DNA from: Rotaria macrura
Taxonomy: Eukaryota; Rotifera; Eurotatoria; Philodinida; Philodinidae
Reading direction: 5' to 3'
Assembly (NCBI GenBank): GCA_900239685.1
Contig: OENT01000635.1
Location: forward strand, 26,193-90,192
Length of the DNA stretch: 64,000 nucleotides
Below the pieces are notes generated by a model, which saw only the letters and a list, made by a program, of their open reading frames with translations, was not told where the DNA came from and ran no database searches. Shown one piece after another: positions 13,001 to 28,000 of this stretch. The position numbers and the translations under genes were made by a program. Each line of letters begins with the position of its first letter. Within the stretch, counting starts at the first letter, position 1.

Positions 13001-16000
13001 CACATCGAACCGAAAGTCTTTCATCATGCACTCAATTCGATAAACCATTCCTTGGTTCTGACATAGAAAGTAATGTTTCATCAATTCAAAGACAACTTGA
13101 CAATGAAACGACGCATATACCATCAAATATTACTGGTGATATTCACAATCAGACTATGTTTAATGAAAATGCAAGTATAAAATTACCATCAAATTCTCAG
13201 ATCGAAATCATCCATCAAACTTTACCAATGTCTATTCAATCAACGTCACATATCGATAGAATTCCATCATGTATTACAGATTTCAACGTTCAAACAAGCA
13301 TTCAATCGTCGACTCAAGATATAGCTCTGAATGAATTAGAATCATTAATTAATTCAACAATGCCTAAATCATCAGACTCAACTAGTAAGAACGATTCATT
13401 AACGAACATAGATCAAACATTAGTAGTTACTGAATCTAAAGATGCAATTAGCAAAACTACTTCAGACGAGTACAACAACTATCGACAAACAACTGACATG
13501 AATTTAATTAATCAAATTACAACTTCTACATTCGATTCAACATATAAATCTGAACAATCGACAATAATCGCACCAACATCATTAAATTTTAATTTTATTG
13601 ATATTGAACAAATAGATGAAGAAAAACCTCAATCAGATTTCACCAAACTATACTATGAATTAAAAGAACGACAATATACTGAATCATTACAAATATTTGA
13701 ACAAAATCAAGAAACATCGAATGATAATCATAACAGTCAAGATAAATCGATTGATATGACATCTTTTTCATTGATTTCAAATTTACCTTCAAATGAATAT
13801 CATCAAGTATTCGGTGTATGTGATGAAAGTAAACATAAAGCCTATGATTTAACGCATTACATTGACCAAACTGCTCCAGTGAATATATCCGATTTGAATG
13901 AAACCTTGAGCAATGATCCGATTATTTCTAACAATCAAAGAGACTTAATTCATGAACGTCTTGCAAATGATGTATCACATTTAGAATTAGATTTTCGATA
14001 TTCCATGTTACTTAATCGACTCGATACTTTAATAAAACCATTAGTTAATGTACAAATCTGTGTATCCAGTACAGAGAACGAATCAATCTCGTCCAAAATT
14101 GATGAAGAACGATGTCATTCAATCGAGACAAATTCTACTAATAAGCAACTTTTCGTATCAAATATGGTTATCAATGAAAAAAAAGAGTCTTCGCTAAACG
14201 AACGAATATCAAAGGTCAACAAACAGATAGAACAGCTTACTAAAACTATTCTGTTGACGATGACGAAAGAAATCTCTGAGCAAAATAAGTTGACAAGCAC
14301 TTTTCTAGACGAACACAACGTAGAAGAAAAATATTCCTTCAAATTAGTCGATGATATTTCTAAACTTGCTAGTAGCTCAAGTTTGACGACTGCTAACCAA
14401 GATATTTTTAATTCCAGTGATACAAAATTATTAATCAACGACAATATTCAACAATCAATTTCAATAGCTCGTGATCAAATAACTTCTAATACGGAATCGA
14501 CCATTGCAACATCAACAGAATTAGAAACAGAAGAAAATGGTCTGTCACAAAAAAATCAACTATCCGTAGGATCATTTGATGAAATTCAAAATCTTCTATC
14601 ATCAACATTTGTATCGACTACATCTGATGGTGAAATGGCAAAGATATTAATGGAAAATCGAGAACAAGTAGTTGATCATACACATACAAAAATGAAACTG
14701 ACACATGAACATGTAGGTGAAAACCAAAACGAAAGTATTATGTCCGATGACAATTCAGATTCTGATCGAATTCGAAACGCAGTTCCTACATCTGTTAATT
14801 ATTCTTCAGTTGATCAAACATTCATTCATGAACATAGAAAAATAGACGAATTCAAAATTAAATATACACGCCAAGAATGTCATTTTATCTATGATGATTA
14901 TCCATGGTATTCAAATTATTATACAATAGCGGATGCCGAGATTAACTTTGCTCGGCTAACTACAAAATTCAATTCCACCCATGAAGAAAAACCGCCGATT
15001 GGAACAGTGAACTTAGATTTTCAATTTTCTGAACAAGTGCCGACTCATAATAACCAATTGCAACAAACATCCAATGATAACGATGCTGAATTTCACCTTG
15101 TACAACGACGTAAACGTATACCATCGTCCACATCACATGCAAAAGAATTATTACCTTCTAGCACATCGATCACAGCATCACTAAGCACCGATATCGATCT
15201 TGTACCAGTGATTCTTCATGGCCATCCGACGTCATCTATCGTTAGCTCTCCAATCGATTCACAAGTTTCCGATGTAGTTGGCAAGAAAAAATACAAGAAA
15301 AAGAAAAAAACCAAACAAGAAATCATATTGTTCGATGCACCTGAAATAATTACATCTGATCTTAACGAACAGAAGACGAAATTAATTCAATCTCAATCAA
15401 CAGAAAGAGAACAGGGTCTACTAATTGATCAGAATCTGACTAATCCAATCGTAAAACCTGAACATGAACAATTATATCAAACTTCGACCAATCTGTCAAC
15501 CGAAATAACACCAGAAGTTATATGCTCATTGATTACTTGCAGTACTAATGAATCCAAAGAAAAACCTGTTCAAAACAATGATTCAAGTTCTCCCCAACTT
15601 TCCCAATCGTATTCTACTCCAATTACAATATTTTCAGAAGACCACAAACATAATATTAGTCCGTTAAAGCAGTCATCATTTGGTGAAGAATCAATTCTGC
15701 AACCTTCATCTTCGTCAATAACGATCACAGCTAGTGACCTAGTCTCTCTAACATGCACAAAAGAAAAAATCAATCAACATATACATTCATCACTGAAACC
15801 TGAAGAAACCCCATCAACAGTAATAAATACTTCACAAAACATTATCAATGAACTTCAAACACCAGTAATTAATATACCTGAAATTTCCTCAGCATCAAAG
15901 ATTAGTATTAGTGAAACGAAATCGTCGAAGAAGAAAAAGAAAAAGTACGAGAAAGGTGAAAAAGACTCAAATCGTTCGTCTATTCAAGATATAAGTAATA

Positions 16001-19000
16001 TAAAACAACAGTCAATCTATCAAGACAGTATTACAGAATCTCCTGTCGTATTGCCACTCGCTTCTATACAAGATTCAACCATACAGACAGACTTAACATT
16101 GAAATCGAGTGCTGAAGAAAACAAAGTATTTCCACAAACATCACGAGATTCAGAACAAGACGACGACAACAACAACGGAGAAGTCCAAGTTGCGCATCAT
16201 CAGAAACATGCAGGAGGAATATCACCATCTAGCAAACGTCTACAAACATCATGTACGATGACGAGTGCTGAGCAACAAAAGATTAGTTCGAGCATTGATT
16301 CAAAACCTCTGATCACTGACGATCATCTTGATTCACCATCACAATCTGTCTTAGACACCACTTCAGCAACTAAAGGCAATCGAGATTCCAATAAAGAATG
16401 TAGGAAATCGGACGAGAAACAGTCTGATGCAGATTTAAAAGATAACTCAAACACATTCCACGAAACAATAGTAGACGTAGAACGAGATCATCAACATCAA
16501 ACACAATCGATGGATCGAGCCGATACTATGGTAAACACAGATGTACGATCGTCCGAATCAATAGGAACAACGGTGATCACTAATCTTGAAGAGGAGCAAT
16601 CATTACCTATCGTTTTGACCGATAACACATCATTGCAGATAAACCACGTGACGGAAAACACACTTACTGTACGCACGGTAGAATCAACCAGAAAAGAACA
16701 ATATGGCGACATAGACAAATTAACAAACATTACTTTACAGCACACAGTCAATGAAGCAGAAAGACAACAAATGAATACAGTGGACGAGCAGATTGAAAAA
16801 AACAAGAGAAAAACAGATACGCAATACGGGTCAAAAAAAGCATCTACTGATTCGACATCTTCATATAACGCCTCTTCTATTGCCGACACAAACGCTTCTA
16901 CACTACAATCTACTACTCCAGCGATGAACGATCATCTTGAACAAAAACCAAAGTATCAAGAAAGCATAGTAACTGGAACATTTCAGACCATCTACGACGA
17001 TTATCCTTGGTACCTAATCCACTACCTTATTGCTGACGCCGAGAAACTCATGCCCCTATCACCTTCATCATTCACGAAACTCGAACAAACAAAGCCGACA
17101 GCCACATCTCAGATATACACTCACTCTCAACAAAACCTACAAACAAACAATACATATGTATCGGAGGAAACACTCGATCAAGATAACGAAGGATACAGAG
17201 TTGTACAAAAACGTAAACGCATACCTTCATCCACAGCAAATGACAAAGCACCTTCCTCACCATCCACGATAATGACAACATCCCTAGACTCAGATATCGA
17301 TCTGGTACCAGTAATTCTTCACGGACATCCAGCGACGTCAACCGTCACATCTTCGATCGCTTCACGAGTTATCGATTCTCCTGCTAAGAAAACGGAAAAG
17401 AAGCAGAAGAGGAAGAAGAAGCAACACGCAGAGGTGATCTTTTACGATGCACCTGCGATAGCCACAACCGACGAACATGAACAGAAAGCCGAAATGGCTA
17501 AACCAACATTGGAAAAACAACGGGAAAACATTCAAGTAGTGGAATCATCTGGTGCAGATTCGCCAACTCAAACTTTAAAGGAAAAAATGCAACGAAAACG
17601 AGACCTTCCGTCAATATCAGCTAAGGGATCTCCTGATGAACTCATAGAATCAGCCAATGAAAGTAAAAGATTAGAAGCAACGGACGCCGTATTGAAATTA
17701 TCCTCGGTCAATGCAACAGCCTTAAAATACGACGAACCAGTTAAGGCGACACAGATAGAACCTCTCACACACTTCAACAATACGATACTATCCTCATCAT
17801 TAATTATTACAACAGATGTCTCTGAACAGGTAAATTTGATCACAGAGGTGAACCCCGATGGAAAGGATATCGACGAATTCCAACTCGTACAACGGCGCAA
17901 GCGCGTACCTTCATCGACATCACATGACAAAGCTCCATCGTTATCTTCAATGTCAACGAACATATCGCTTAGCGACGATATCGATCTCGTACCAGTGGTT
18001 CTTCACGGGCATCCTACTTCATCCAATGTTCAGGCACCTGTTGCTACGCAAGCTGTCCATACCCCTGCCGAAAAAAATGAAAAGAAGAAAAAGAAGCAAC
18101 GCCAAGACGTGATATTGTTCGATGCTCCTGAATCAGCCGCATCCGATATACAACATAAGCAGAAAGCCGATATCGTTCAAACTGTTTCAGTAGAACAACC
18201 AGAAAACATTCAATCAGTACAAACATCAGGTGCGCATTCGTCAAGTAAGACTACAAGAGAAAACATTGAACTCAAAGAAGACTTACCGTCAATATCGGTT
18301 ACAAAATCTCCTGATGAACTGATAGAATCAGCCGATCACAATAAGATAGTAGAAGGAACCGATACTTTGTTGGAGTCATCCACTCTCAATGCTACGACTT
18401 TAACATGGAATGTGCTGACTCCAACAACACAGATTGAGCCATTCATTCCTGGAAACACAACTATACTGTCTTCATCACTTATGCCAACTACAAATGTGTC
18501 TGAACCTGTTGTGTCGAGAACAGAGGCGAACCAAGACGCAGAAGATACCGAGGAGTTCCGACTCGTCCAACGACGGAAACGAGTACTCTCATCCACATCA
18601 CATGAGAAAGTTCTACCATCACCGTCAATGTCAACGAGCACATCACTTAGCGCAGATATCGATCTTGAACCAGTGGTTCTTCACGGGCATCCTACGTCAT
18701 CCAATGTTCAGGCACCTCTCACTACGCAAGCTGTTGATTCTGCTGAAAAGAAAACGAAGAAGAAGAAGAAGAAGAAGCAACATAAAGAGGAGATCATGTT
18801 CGATGCACCTTCGATGATTGCTTCTGATTTGATAAACTCGAAAATTGATGTCGCCAAATCTCTTTCGAAGGAAGCCGAAGGAAGGATTGAAAATATACAA
18901 TCTTCGAAAATCGTTGCAACTACTAAAAGTTCAAATGAAAATTTCGAACGGAATGCGATAGTTTCAACAAAATCGGTTACTCAGTATTCTAATACAAAGG

Positions 19001-22000
19001 TAGAAGTAGCCAATCAAAAGAAGACAGGGCATGTAAATGGGAGTTCGCACGTGCCCTATGGTATTGTTCCAACAGCTTCAGAAGAAGTTGAAGCTACTGC
19101 AAGAAAGTCGAACCAAAAAGAGAGTGCCGCAGGGTCGACTGCACAATATTCATTACCATCCACAACGATCAAAGTTTCTGGAGACAGACGTCCACCAACA
19201 TCCAAATTAGAGGAAGATGACGACAACGAAGGCTTTCAAACCGTACACTATCATAAAAAGACCCTTTCAATAAAACCCAACGAGGCTAACCAATCTAGAT
19301 CAAAAACTACGTTAGAAGCCGTGGCATCTAGTGATTCTAATATAAAAGTTGCTGCTGCTGATGCACAACAAAAGATCATTTCATCTTCGGCTACTGTGTC
19401 TGATGACATAACACGTACGTTAAAGAAAAAGAACAAGGACAAAAAAACTAAGAAGGATACAACGACTCTGATTCCTGTAGATTCGGACGAGGCGCACCGA
19501 CGAACAAGAAAAGAAGAAAACGTGAGTGAATCTTTCGGTGAATCATCGCTGTCAGTGACAGAAGTATTATCAGTAACGAAAAGCGACAAAAAAGAGAAGA
19601 TTCCTATACAAGCATCTCAATCTTCTGAACATGACGACGACGACAATGAGGGATTCCAAGTTGTACATCATCATAAACATAGGACGGGATCATCAAGATC
19701 TGGTAAAGGTGGACAAAGATCATTGGTGATGATAAGTACGAAGCGAAAAAATGTTGGTGATGACATAGATCTGAAGCCTGTAGTGTTCCGAAGTCATCCT
19801 GGTTCAGCAGATGTAGTCGATCACCATGCAAAATTAACCAGTGATGAATTTTCAAACTCGACGATTACATCTAGGAACGAAGGTGAGAAGATCTATCGGT
19901 CAAATGTTAAAAACGACAGAGGACAAGTAACTAACACCTGCAAAGGAAGGATCAGAAAAGTAGAAAAAAGTCATAATGAAGAAACCAGCGTGACAAGAAA
20001 AGCAGATGTCACTTTTAAAAGTAATAATCAAGTATTTGGATCAATCGAAGTATTTAAAAAACCAGATCATGAGCAAGTAGAACCGATTGATGCACCTTCA
20101 GTAGAAAAACTTTTAACCCCAGTTGTAATTGACGATATCATCTCATCGAAAAAAGGCGACTTTGAATTAAATACTAACAAGATAAACACATCAGAATCTC
20201 CTAATGAGGAAAAAGATTTTGAACAGAAGAGAATTCAGATAACTCAAAGTGAACCTGAAAGTATTCTAGTCGCTAAAACCTTTAATAATGAATTGAAGAA
20301 ACCGCAAAACCAAATGATACTCGATAAGCCGCCACACTCACGATTGCATGAAGAACCGATTAAACAGGAAGCCACAGCAACAAGATCCAATAACGCATCA
20401 ATAGTTCCCCAAAACACAACGGATACTCTTCCTGGAAAAACGAAATATCAGAAAACAATTACGGCTCCTTCATTTTCTATAATATACGACGAACATCCGT
20501 GGTACACCATGCATTATTCAATTCTTGATGCAGAAAAAACGCTTGCTAGATTACAAGGTCAATACACTTCAAAAACCATCAAACAGCAGTCACCTTCAAT
20601 AGAAAAACCAGCAGACATCGAACATGAGAGACCAAAACAGCTCAGTCAACAACCCGCAAACGTACAGTCCAATGATGAAATAGACACCGACGACTTCCGA
20701 CTTATACAACGACGTAAACGGATACCTTCATCAACAACACATGACAAAGTACCGTCCACGTCTTCAGGCGTCATAGCAACGTCCCTAAGTTCGAATATCG
20801 ATCTTGTCCCAGTCATACTTCATGGAAACTCCACGGCAACGGCCGCTCCCTCGTCAATCGTTACGCACATTCAAGCACCAGCCACTGAAAAAAAGAAGAA
20901 GAAGAAAACGAAGAAGCACGACGTCGAAGACATTCTGTTCGATGCACCTACCATCGTGACTTCTAGTAATGACAGGCAACCGCATCCACTCGCAACTCCA
21001 CCAGTAGAAGAACATCATACGGTGGGAACTTTAGCATCGACTAGCACGACTTCATTAACTGCTGAGTCAGAAAATGATCTTCAAGTTAATTTGCAGCTAA
21101 CGTCAACCTCGCTGTCAGCTAGTGCTGCCGAGTTTAAACCATCAACCAGTGAAATGACAACAGTTACGACCAGTGATATTCCCGACGACTCTCTTCCAAT
21201 CAATCTAACAGTCACAGAGAATATTAAACTTATCATAGCGGAGACTGAACAAATACCAATGCTTGTAGTTTCTAATGCGCAATATTCATCGGGTCTCATA
21301 GCAACAGCCATTCAAGAACAGAATCAACTGATAGCGTCTACACAAGAAGAAGATGATGATTTAGAGAAAGAAGGATTCCAACTAGTTCAACGCCGTAAGC
21401 GAATACCTTCATCCACATCATCACATGACAAAGTACCTGCTGCATCTTTATCGACCATGACAACGTCGCTCAGTTCCGATATCGATCTTGTCCCAGTCAT
21501 ACTTCATGGAAACTCCACGGCAACGACCGCTCCCTCGTCAATCGTTACGCACATTCAAGCACCAGCTACTGAGAAAAAGAACAAGAAGAAGAAGAAGCAC
21601 GATGTCGAAGACACTCTGTTTGATGCACCTGCCATTGAGAAATCTGATAATGAGAGGGATCCTCTCGTAGTGGCATCTCCATCACCAGAGGAACAGCATA
21701 CGGTGGGAACTTTAGCATCGACTAGCACGACTTCATTAACTGCTGAGTCAGTTAATGATCTTCAAGTTAATTTGCAGCTTACATCCACCTCGCTGTCAGC
21801 TAGTGCTGCCGAGTTTAAACCATCAACCAGNNNNNNNNNNNNNNNNNNNNNNNNNNNNNNNNNNNNNNNNNNNNNNNNNNNNNNNNNNNNNNNNNNNNNN
21901 NNNNNNNNNNNNNNNNNNNNNNNNNNNNNNNNNNNNNNNNNNNNNNNNNNNNNNNNNNNNNNNNNNNNNNNNNNNNNNNNNNNNNNNNNNNNNNNNNNNN

Positions 22001-25000
22001 NNNNNNNNNNNNNNNNNNNNNNNNNNNNNNNNNNNNNNNNNNNNNNNNNNNNNNNNNNNNNNNNNNNNNNNNNNNNNNNNNNNGAAATGACAACAGTTAC
22101 GACCAGTGATATTCCCGACGACTCTCTTCCAATCAATCTAACAGTCACAGAGAATATTAAACTTATCACAGCGGAGACTGAACAAGTACGAATGCTTGTA
22201 GTTTCTACTGCGCAATATTCATCGGGTCTCATAGCAACAGCCATTCAAGAACAGAGTCAAGATATGGCATCTAAACAAGAAGAAGATGATGATTTAGAGA
22301 AAGAAGGATTCCAACTAGTTCAACGACGTAAACGAATACCATCATTCACAACATCACATGACAAACTACCGTCGTCGTCTTCAGGCACCATAACAACTTC
22401 GATAAGTTCGGATATCGATCTTGTCCCGTTTATACTTCATGGAAACTCCACTGCGTCGATCGTTCCCTTGTCAATCGTTACACACATTCAAGCACCAGCT
22501 ACTGAGAAAAAGAAAAAGAAGAAGAAGAAGCACGATGTCGAAGACACTCTATTCGATGCACCTGCTATTGAGACATCTGATAATGACAGGCAACCTCTCG
22601 TAGTCGCATCTCCATCATCAGAAGAACATCTTACGGTGGGAGCTTTAGCATCGACTAGCACGGCTTCATTAAATGCTGAGTCAGTTAACGATCTTCAAGT
22701 TAATTTGCAGCCTACATCCACTTCGTTGTCAGCTAGTGCTGCCGAGTTTAAACCATCAACCAGTGAATTGACAACAGTTACGACAAGTGATATTTCCGAC
22801 GGCTCTCTTCCAATCAATCTAACTGTCACAGAGAATATTCAACTTATCACAACGAAGACTGAACAATCACCAATGTCTGTAGTTTCTATAGCACTTTATC
22901 CATCAGGTCTCACTGGAACGGCTCTTCAGGAACAGAATCGACTGACGGTACACACACAAGTAGAAGTTATCCCGTTGAATGTATCTAATATGGACGTACC
23001 CATTTCACACAAACCGGGAGTTGATATTTTTGTTTCTCTTTCTGGCGAAAAGGAAGCATGTGGTTCAAGAGTTGAGTTGACTGCAGAAGTTTCGACTCCC
23101 ATGTATGTAAGTGAGAATCTCGAAGACACACGAACAGCACTGTCACAACCGATATGTACGGATACTGAAGAATCAGGTGATGTTGCTGTACAAATGAGCA
23201 CAGTGACCAGAGTCAATGCTTCGGATCACACGAAAAATGTTGTTTCAACAGCTGTCCAAGAGGCTCGACTGATGGGAGTGTCGTTGAAGGATGAAGTTAT
23301 CAATGTGCAACCAAGCTTACAATCTTCATTATCGTCCATGGACATAATTGGCTCTGAAGAAAGCGACGCTGTAGGACAGTCTCAATGCGAAAAAGGAGAT
23401 ATTAATCAAGGCTCTGAGACCGTAGACTTTCATCAAGATGTTCTGTCAATGACGGCTAACGTCAATAAGGAATGTAGCACAAAACCTATTTCAAAGTATG
23501 TTGAAGTTCCTAATTCTTATGTTAGACTGCCAGTAGTTGATGCAAAGGAAAACGGTATGTCCTCAGCTGCCACAACTTCTGACAACACGACTAGCTCAAA
23601 GAAAAAGAATAAGCACAAGAAAAGTAAGAAGGATGTAGATCCCGTGTCACCTGCTGATTTCAGCAACGTCGATTTACGAACAACAAAAAACGAAATTGTT
23701 TCCGAATCGCTGGGAGGAGTATCGCTGTATTCGAAAACAACTTCAATAGTAACTTCAATTGGTGAAGAAGAGAAGACGCGTACGCAGATACTCCAATCTG
23801 CGGAAGAAGTAGGTGAAAATGAAGGATGTCAAGTTGTACGTCATCGTGAACTTCGGACAGACGCATCACGAGCTGGTAATGATGCACAAATTTCGCCGAC
23901 AAATGGTTATCATGAGTTGTCTGGCACGGTCGTTTCAAAGGCTAATTCGAAGAATGATATATTGAAAACGGTTACTACTAAATCGAACGAAGCGAGAATT
24001 GATGAGATGAAAATCAAGGAAGATACTGCTGCACAAGAAATGGCAAGTCGAGAATCATCGGATCTGTTGGAAGATGTATCATTAATTACAAAACAACCGA
24101 AGGTATCACGGGACTCCGGTGCACAGGTCATTGAATCAATCGTTAAAGTTCACATTGATGATAACAATGTAGAGACATGCGTGGTTTTCAGCGATTTGGC
24201 TCCCCACGCGGCTGATTCTGCATCTAGCTTACATGATATAACAAACAAGAATGAAGCGATCACCGAAAATTCGATTGAACTCAGTACTGACACTGATAAT
24301 CGAAAGGATTCGCCACGAACGAAGCAAAAAGTGCAGTCATCGGAAGCATTGGTAAGTAAATCATTTTTACTTCAGATCAGACTGTTCATTAGTTATCATT
24401 TTATAGTTAGAACCATCAACAGAAAAGGAAGGGAACCTTCGGGGTACACTAGATTCACTTGAATCGAACGTTACAGGAACATCAATATCAGAATGGGACG
24501 TTTCCAGAAAAACACATGTCGTAGTTGAAACTTCGTCAAATTTACTTGATAAATCGATGCTTGAGATCCTTCAACAGAAGTATTTGGATGACGACAAAAC
24601 ACAACGAACATTGTTTGAAACTGAAAAAGAAACTTATGATCACACGCATGAAACGATTTTACTAACCAAAGAGCATGAAACTGCCGTTGCAGAACAGACT
24701 CACACTCAGTATAGCACTCCAAATGCATACCAATCTGAACTTACTGCTGCTATGTCTCAACCTATTTGTTTTGATCAAAGTTCAATCAGTGATTATAGAG
24801 AAGAAACTCAAGTCAAGAAAAAAACTGAATTTCTAAATCTTCAAGTAAATTATGATGATAATCCTTGGTATTCAAGTTATTACGCAATCATTGATGCTGA
24901 AGTAAATGCATCTCGTTTAAATAAACGAACAAATATTGTGAGTGAAAAGAAAATCTCTTCAACAATAACCGAATTAGAATATTCATCTCATGAACAAATC

Positions 25001-28000
25001 TCGATCAAGGCTCACACATCAAACAAAGAAACGAATAGAGATGATAATCAAGACAAATTTCCCATCGAGCAAAATTGCAGACAACTATCTTCAGCAACAT
25101 TACATCCAAAAGTATTATCGTCTACGACCATCTCGTCGATGACAGCAGCACTTACTGCCGATACTGATCTCGTACCAGTATTGTTGCATAGTCACATAAG
25201 TTCACCAACCGTTCCTTCACCGCTACCTACAGAAACCCCAGATGTTTCTACCAAGAAAAAGCATAAGAAAAAGAAGAGAGTAAAAGAAGTAATCCTCTTA
25301 CTCAATACACCAGAGACGATTGTATCTGATTCAAATGAGCAGATGGTTGATGTCGTACACGTGCGACCAGCAGAGCAAAAATCACCACAACAACATGAAA
25401 AGATTCAAATAAATAAATCCATTATAATCGATCAATTGATAAATGAAGAAAATAAACAAGCACATTCAACGTCGACTATGATCTCCGTCAAACAAAAGTC
25501 ACCAGTATCATCAACATTCATTACTGCGAATGCTGATGAATCGAAGCAAACAACCAGTAAAAAGAAGAAGGTGGCAAAGAGTCATGTTCCATCAGTGTCA
25601 TCGACCGCTGATAAAGAAACTACCAAAGAAAAGAAAGCCCATTCTCAATCAGCTAAATCACAATCGATTGAGAAGCAATCGAATCTCCAGACTTCACCAC
25701 CGCTTCAAAAGACAATTGAAATATCCACTCGTACTAAAGTTACTTCACAACGATCAGAAGAAAATGCAGAAGATGATGATGATAATGATGGATTTCAAGT
25801 AGTACATTATCATAAACGAATACTGTCTGTGAAAACACCTGAAAAAAGTCCATCGATATCGTCACCTACTTCTAAAGAAAGTCGCTTTTCTTTTATCAAT
25901 CTAAAGAAATCATCCAGTCTTGAATATGACAGTTTACTCACGCCAGCAGCTTCTCCCAACGAAAGTATATTACCAAAGAAGAAGAAAAATAGACGAAAAA
26001 GGCACAAAAGAACAGTAACCACTTCATCCAGTATTGTTTCGAGTACTGGCGAGCAACAAAAATCTCATGAAGAGAGTGTTACACAGTTGCCAATATCATC
26101 TTCGTCGTCTCCCACTGAAAGTTCAAGTACATCATCAAAGCCAATATCAACACCAACAGGTCGAGCCATGGCAATCGTTCAAAAACGTTCTCCGTCTTCT
26201 GAAGAAGAACAAGAAGATAATGAAGGATTTCAAGTTGTACGCTATCGTAAACATGTGCCTTCAGTCGTACGATCTCGACAGATTCCACCAGCACCACCAT
26301 CATCAAAGCATGGCTATGGACAAAATATACGTCACAAGTTTGATGTCAAACCCTTAACCACTGTCGGACGTTACGATTCAACATCCCGATCGATTCCTCG
26401 TACAAACACAAGCAGTAAAAGTTTGTCAAACAACAACAACAAACCATATAAAGATCTGACGTCGATGTCTAATACGGTACCTCGATCAGCATCAAGTGAA
26501 GTATTTAGTATCACAACAAGTAACACCAATCACAGTATTCGAACATCTCAACACATTCAACAAAAAGCAAAACCAATCCTTGAAAAATATCAGCCAACAT
26601 CAACGGATCCAAATTGTAAAATGATACCTAGCCCCAAACCTAAATTAGATCAATTCAATCCTAGCCAATCATCAATGAAACAAACCGTTAGACAAGATCA
26701 TGTATCAACAAAACCCGAGATCAAAACATCAACTGACACTACTACTAAGAACACAGTTTTGAAGACTACTACTACTACTACTACTACTACGAACATTCAA
26801 AAGTCTTCATCTACGAAAGCTGACAATGACGGATTTCAAGTGGTACACCATCAGAAACACAAAACGTCACCAATAACAATACAAGAGCCGAAGTTTTCTA
26901 CTACTTTTGATCAAAGTTTCACATTCACCGAAGTGTCAACAAACATTGTGTCGCCATCATCTTCTACTACTACTATACAAACGTCGAAAAAACTGAAAGA
27001 ACATTCTCCACCATCAGCAACAATCAATAATGTTATCATTCCAGAAATTCAAGATAAAAAACCAAAAAACAACCTTGAACAAGTTTTTCAGCTGAAAACT
27101 ATAGTTTCAAATGATATTCCTACAACATCACAGCATGAATCAATCTCAGTTAGTAGCTCTCCATCGAAAACTCTTACTTCACATATTGACGAACAAGTAG
27201 ATTCAAAAAATAATGCTGAAATTCAAATTCAATCAATAATCATTCATCAAGAAATATGTGCATCATCGAACAAACATACTAATGAGACCGATGATCTTAT
27301 GAAAACAGAGACAATAAAATCCGATGTTCAATGTCAACATACCAATCAATCGCATGAAGTAACAAGCAACGATGTTCAAATTTTATCATCAATTAAAAAT
27401 ATAAACGATGAACAAATAAGAACATTGTCGAATGAAAAATCTTCAAAACGAACGAAGAAAAAACAACATACTGATATAAAAATAGACGATAAAAATCTAT
27501 TAATATCTTCAAGCAGTACTACACCCATGAATACAGAAGTTGATGATCATGAAATAAAATCAGATCTAGTAACAGTTCAAAAATCGAAAAAAATTGACAC
27601 AACAACTGACTTGTTCACATTAAAGAATAATGAAATGGAAGTCTCATGCACGAAAACGGAAATCATTTCTCATCAAAGTACAAAAACGATCTCTTCAACC
27701 TCGTCCAAAACTGCAACTAATGAAATATTCATTTCTTCTCAGTCACAAGCAAGCCATTTAATTCAAGATAGAATATCTAATGAAGAAACAAGTAGTAAAT
27801 TAGATTTATTTTTACCTACATATATTCGAGAGCAACTAAATGAATATCAAACAAATTTATCATCAATAGAAAAGTCGAATATGACTTCAACAATAACAAA
27901 TTCCTCTGATATGAATCAAAAGAAAAAAATACGATCAAAAATGCTCAGGAAAGATCACGAAGCAAAAAGTTTATTAACTAGTGAATTCGATGATACATGT

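Noticed and set aside
22926..23216. Antisense frames within the giant gene exon 6 (also at 16497, 19251 and 24471)
   Set aside because: They are shadows of the coding strand created by its low-complexity codons.
14886..24920. eIF4E-binding motif (YxxxxL plus hydrophobic) in the PWY boxes
   Set aside because: Only one of the four boxes (about 17010) has Leu at the required position, so the match is probably accidental.
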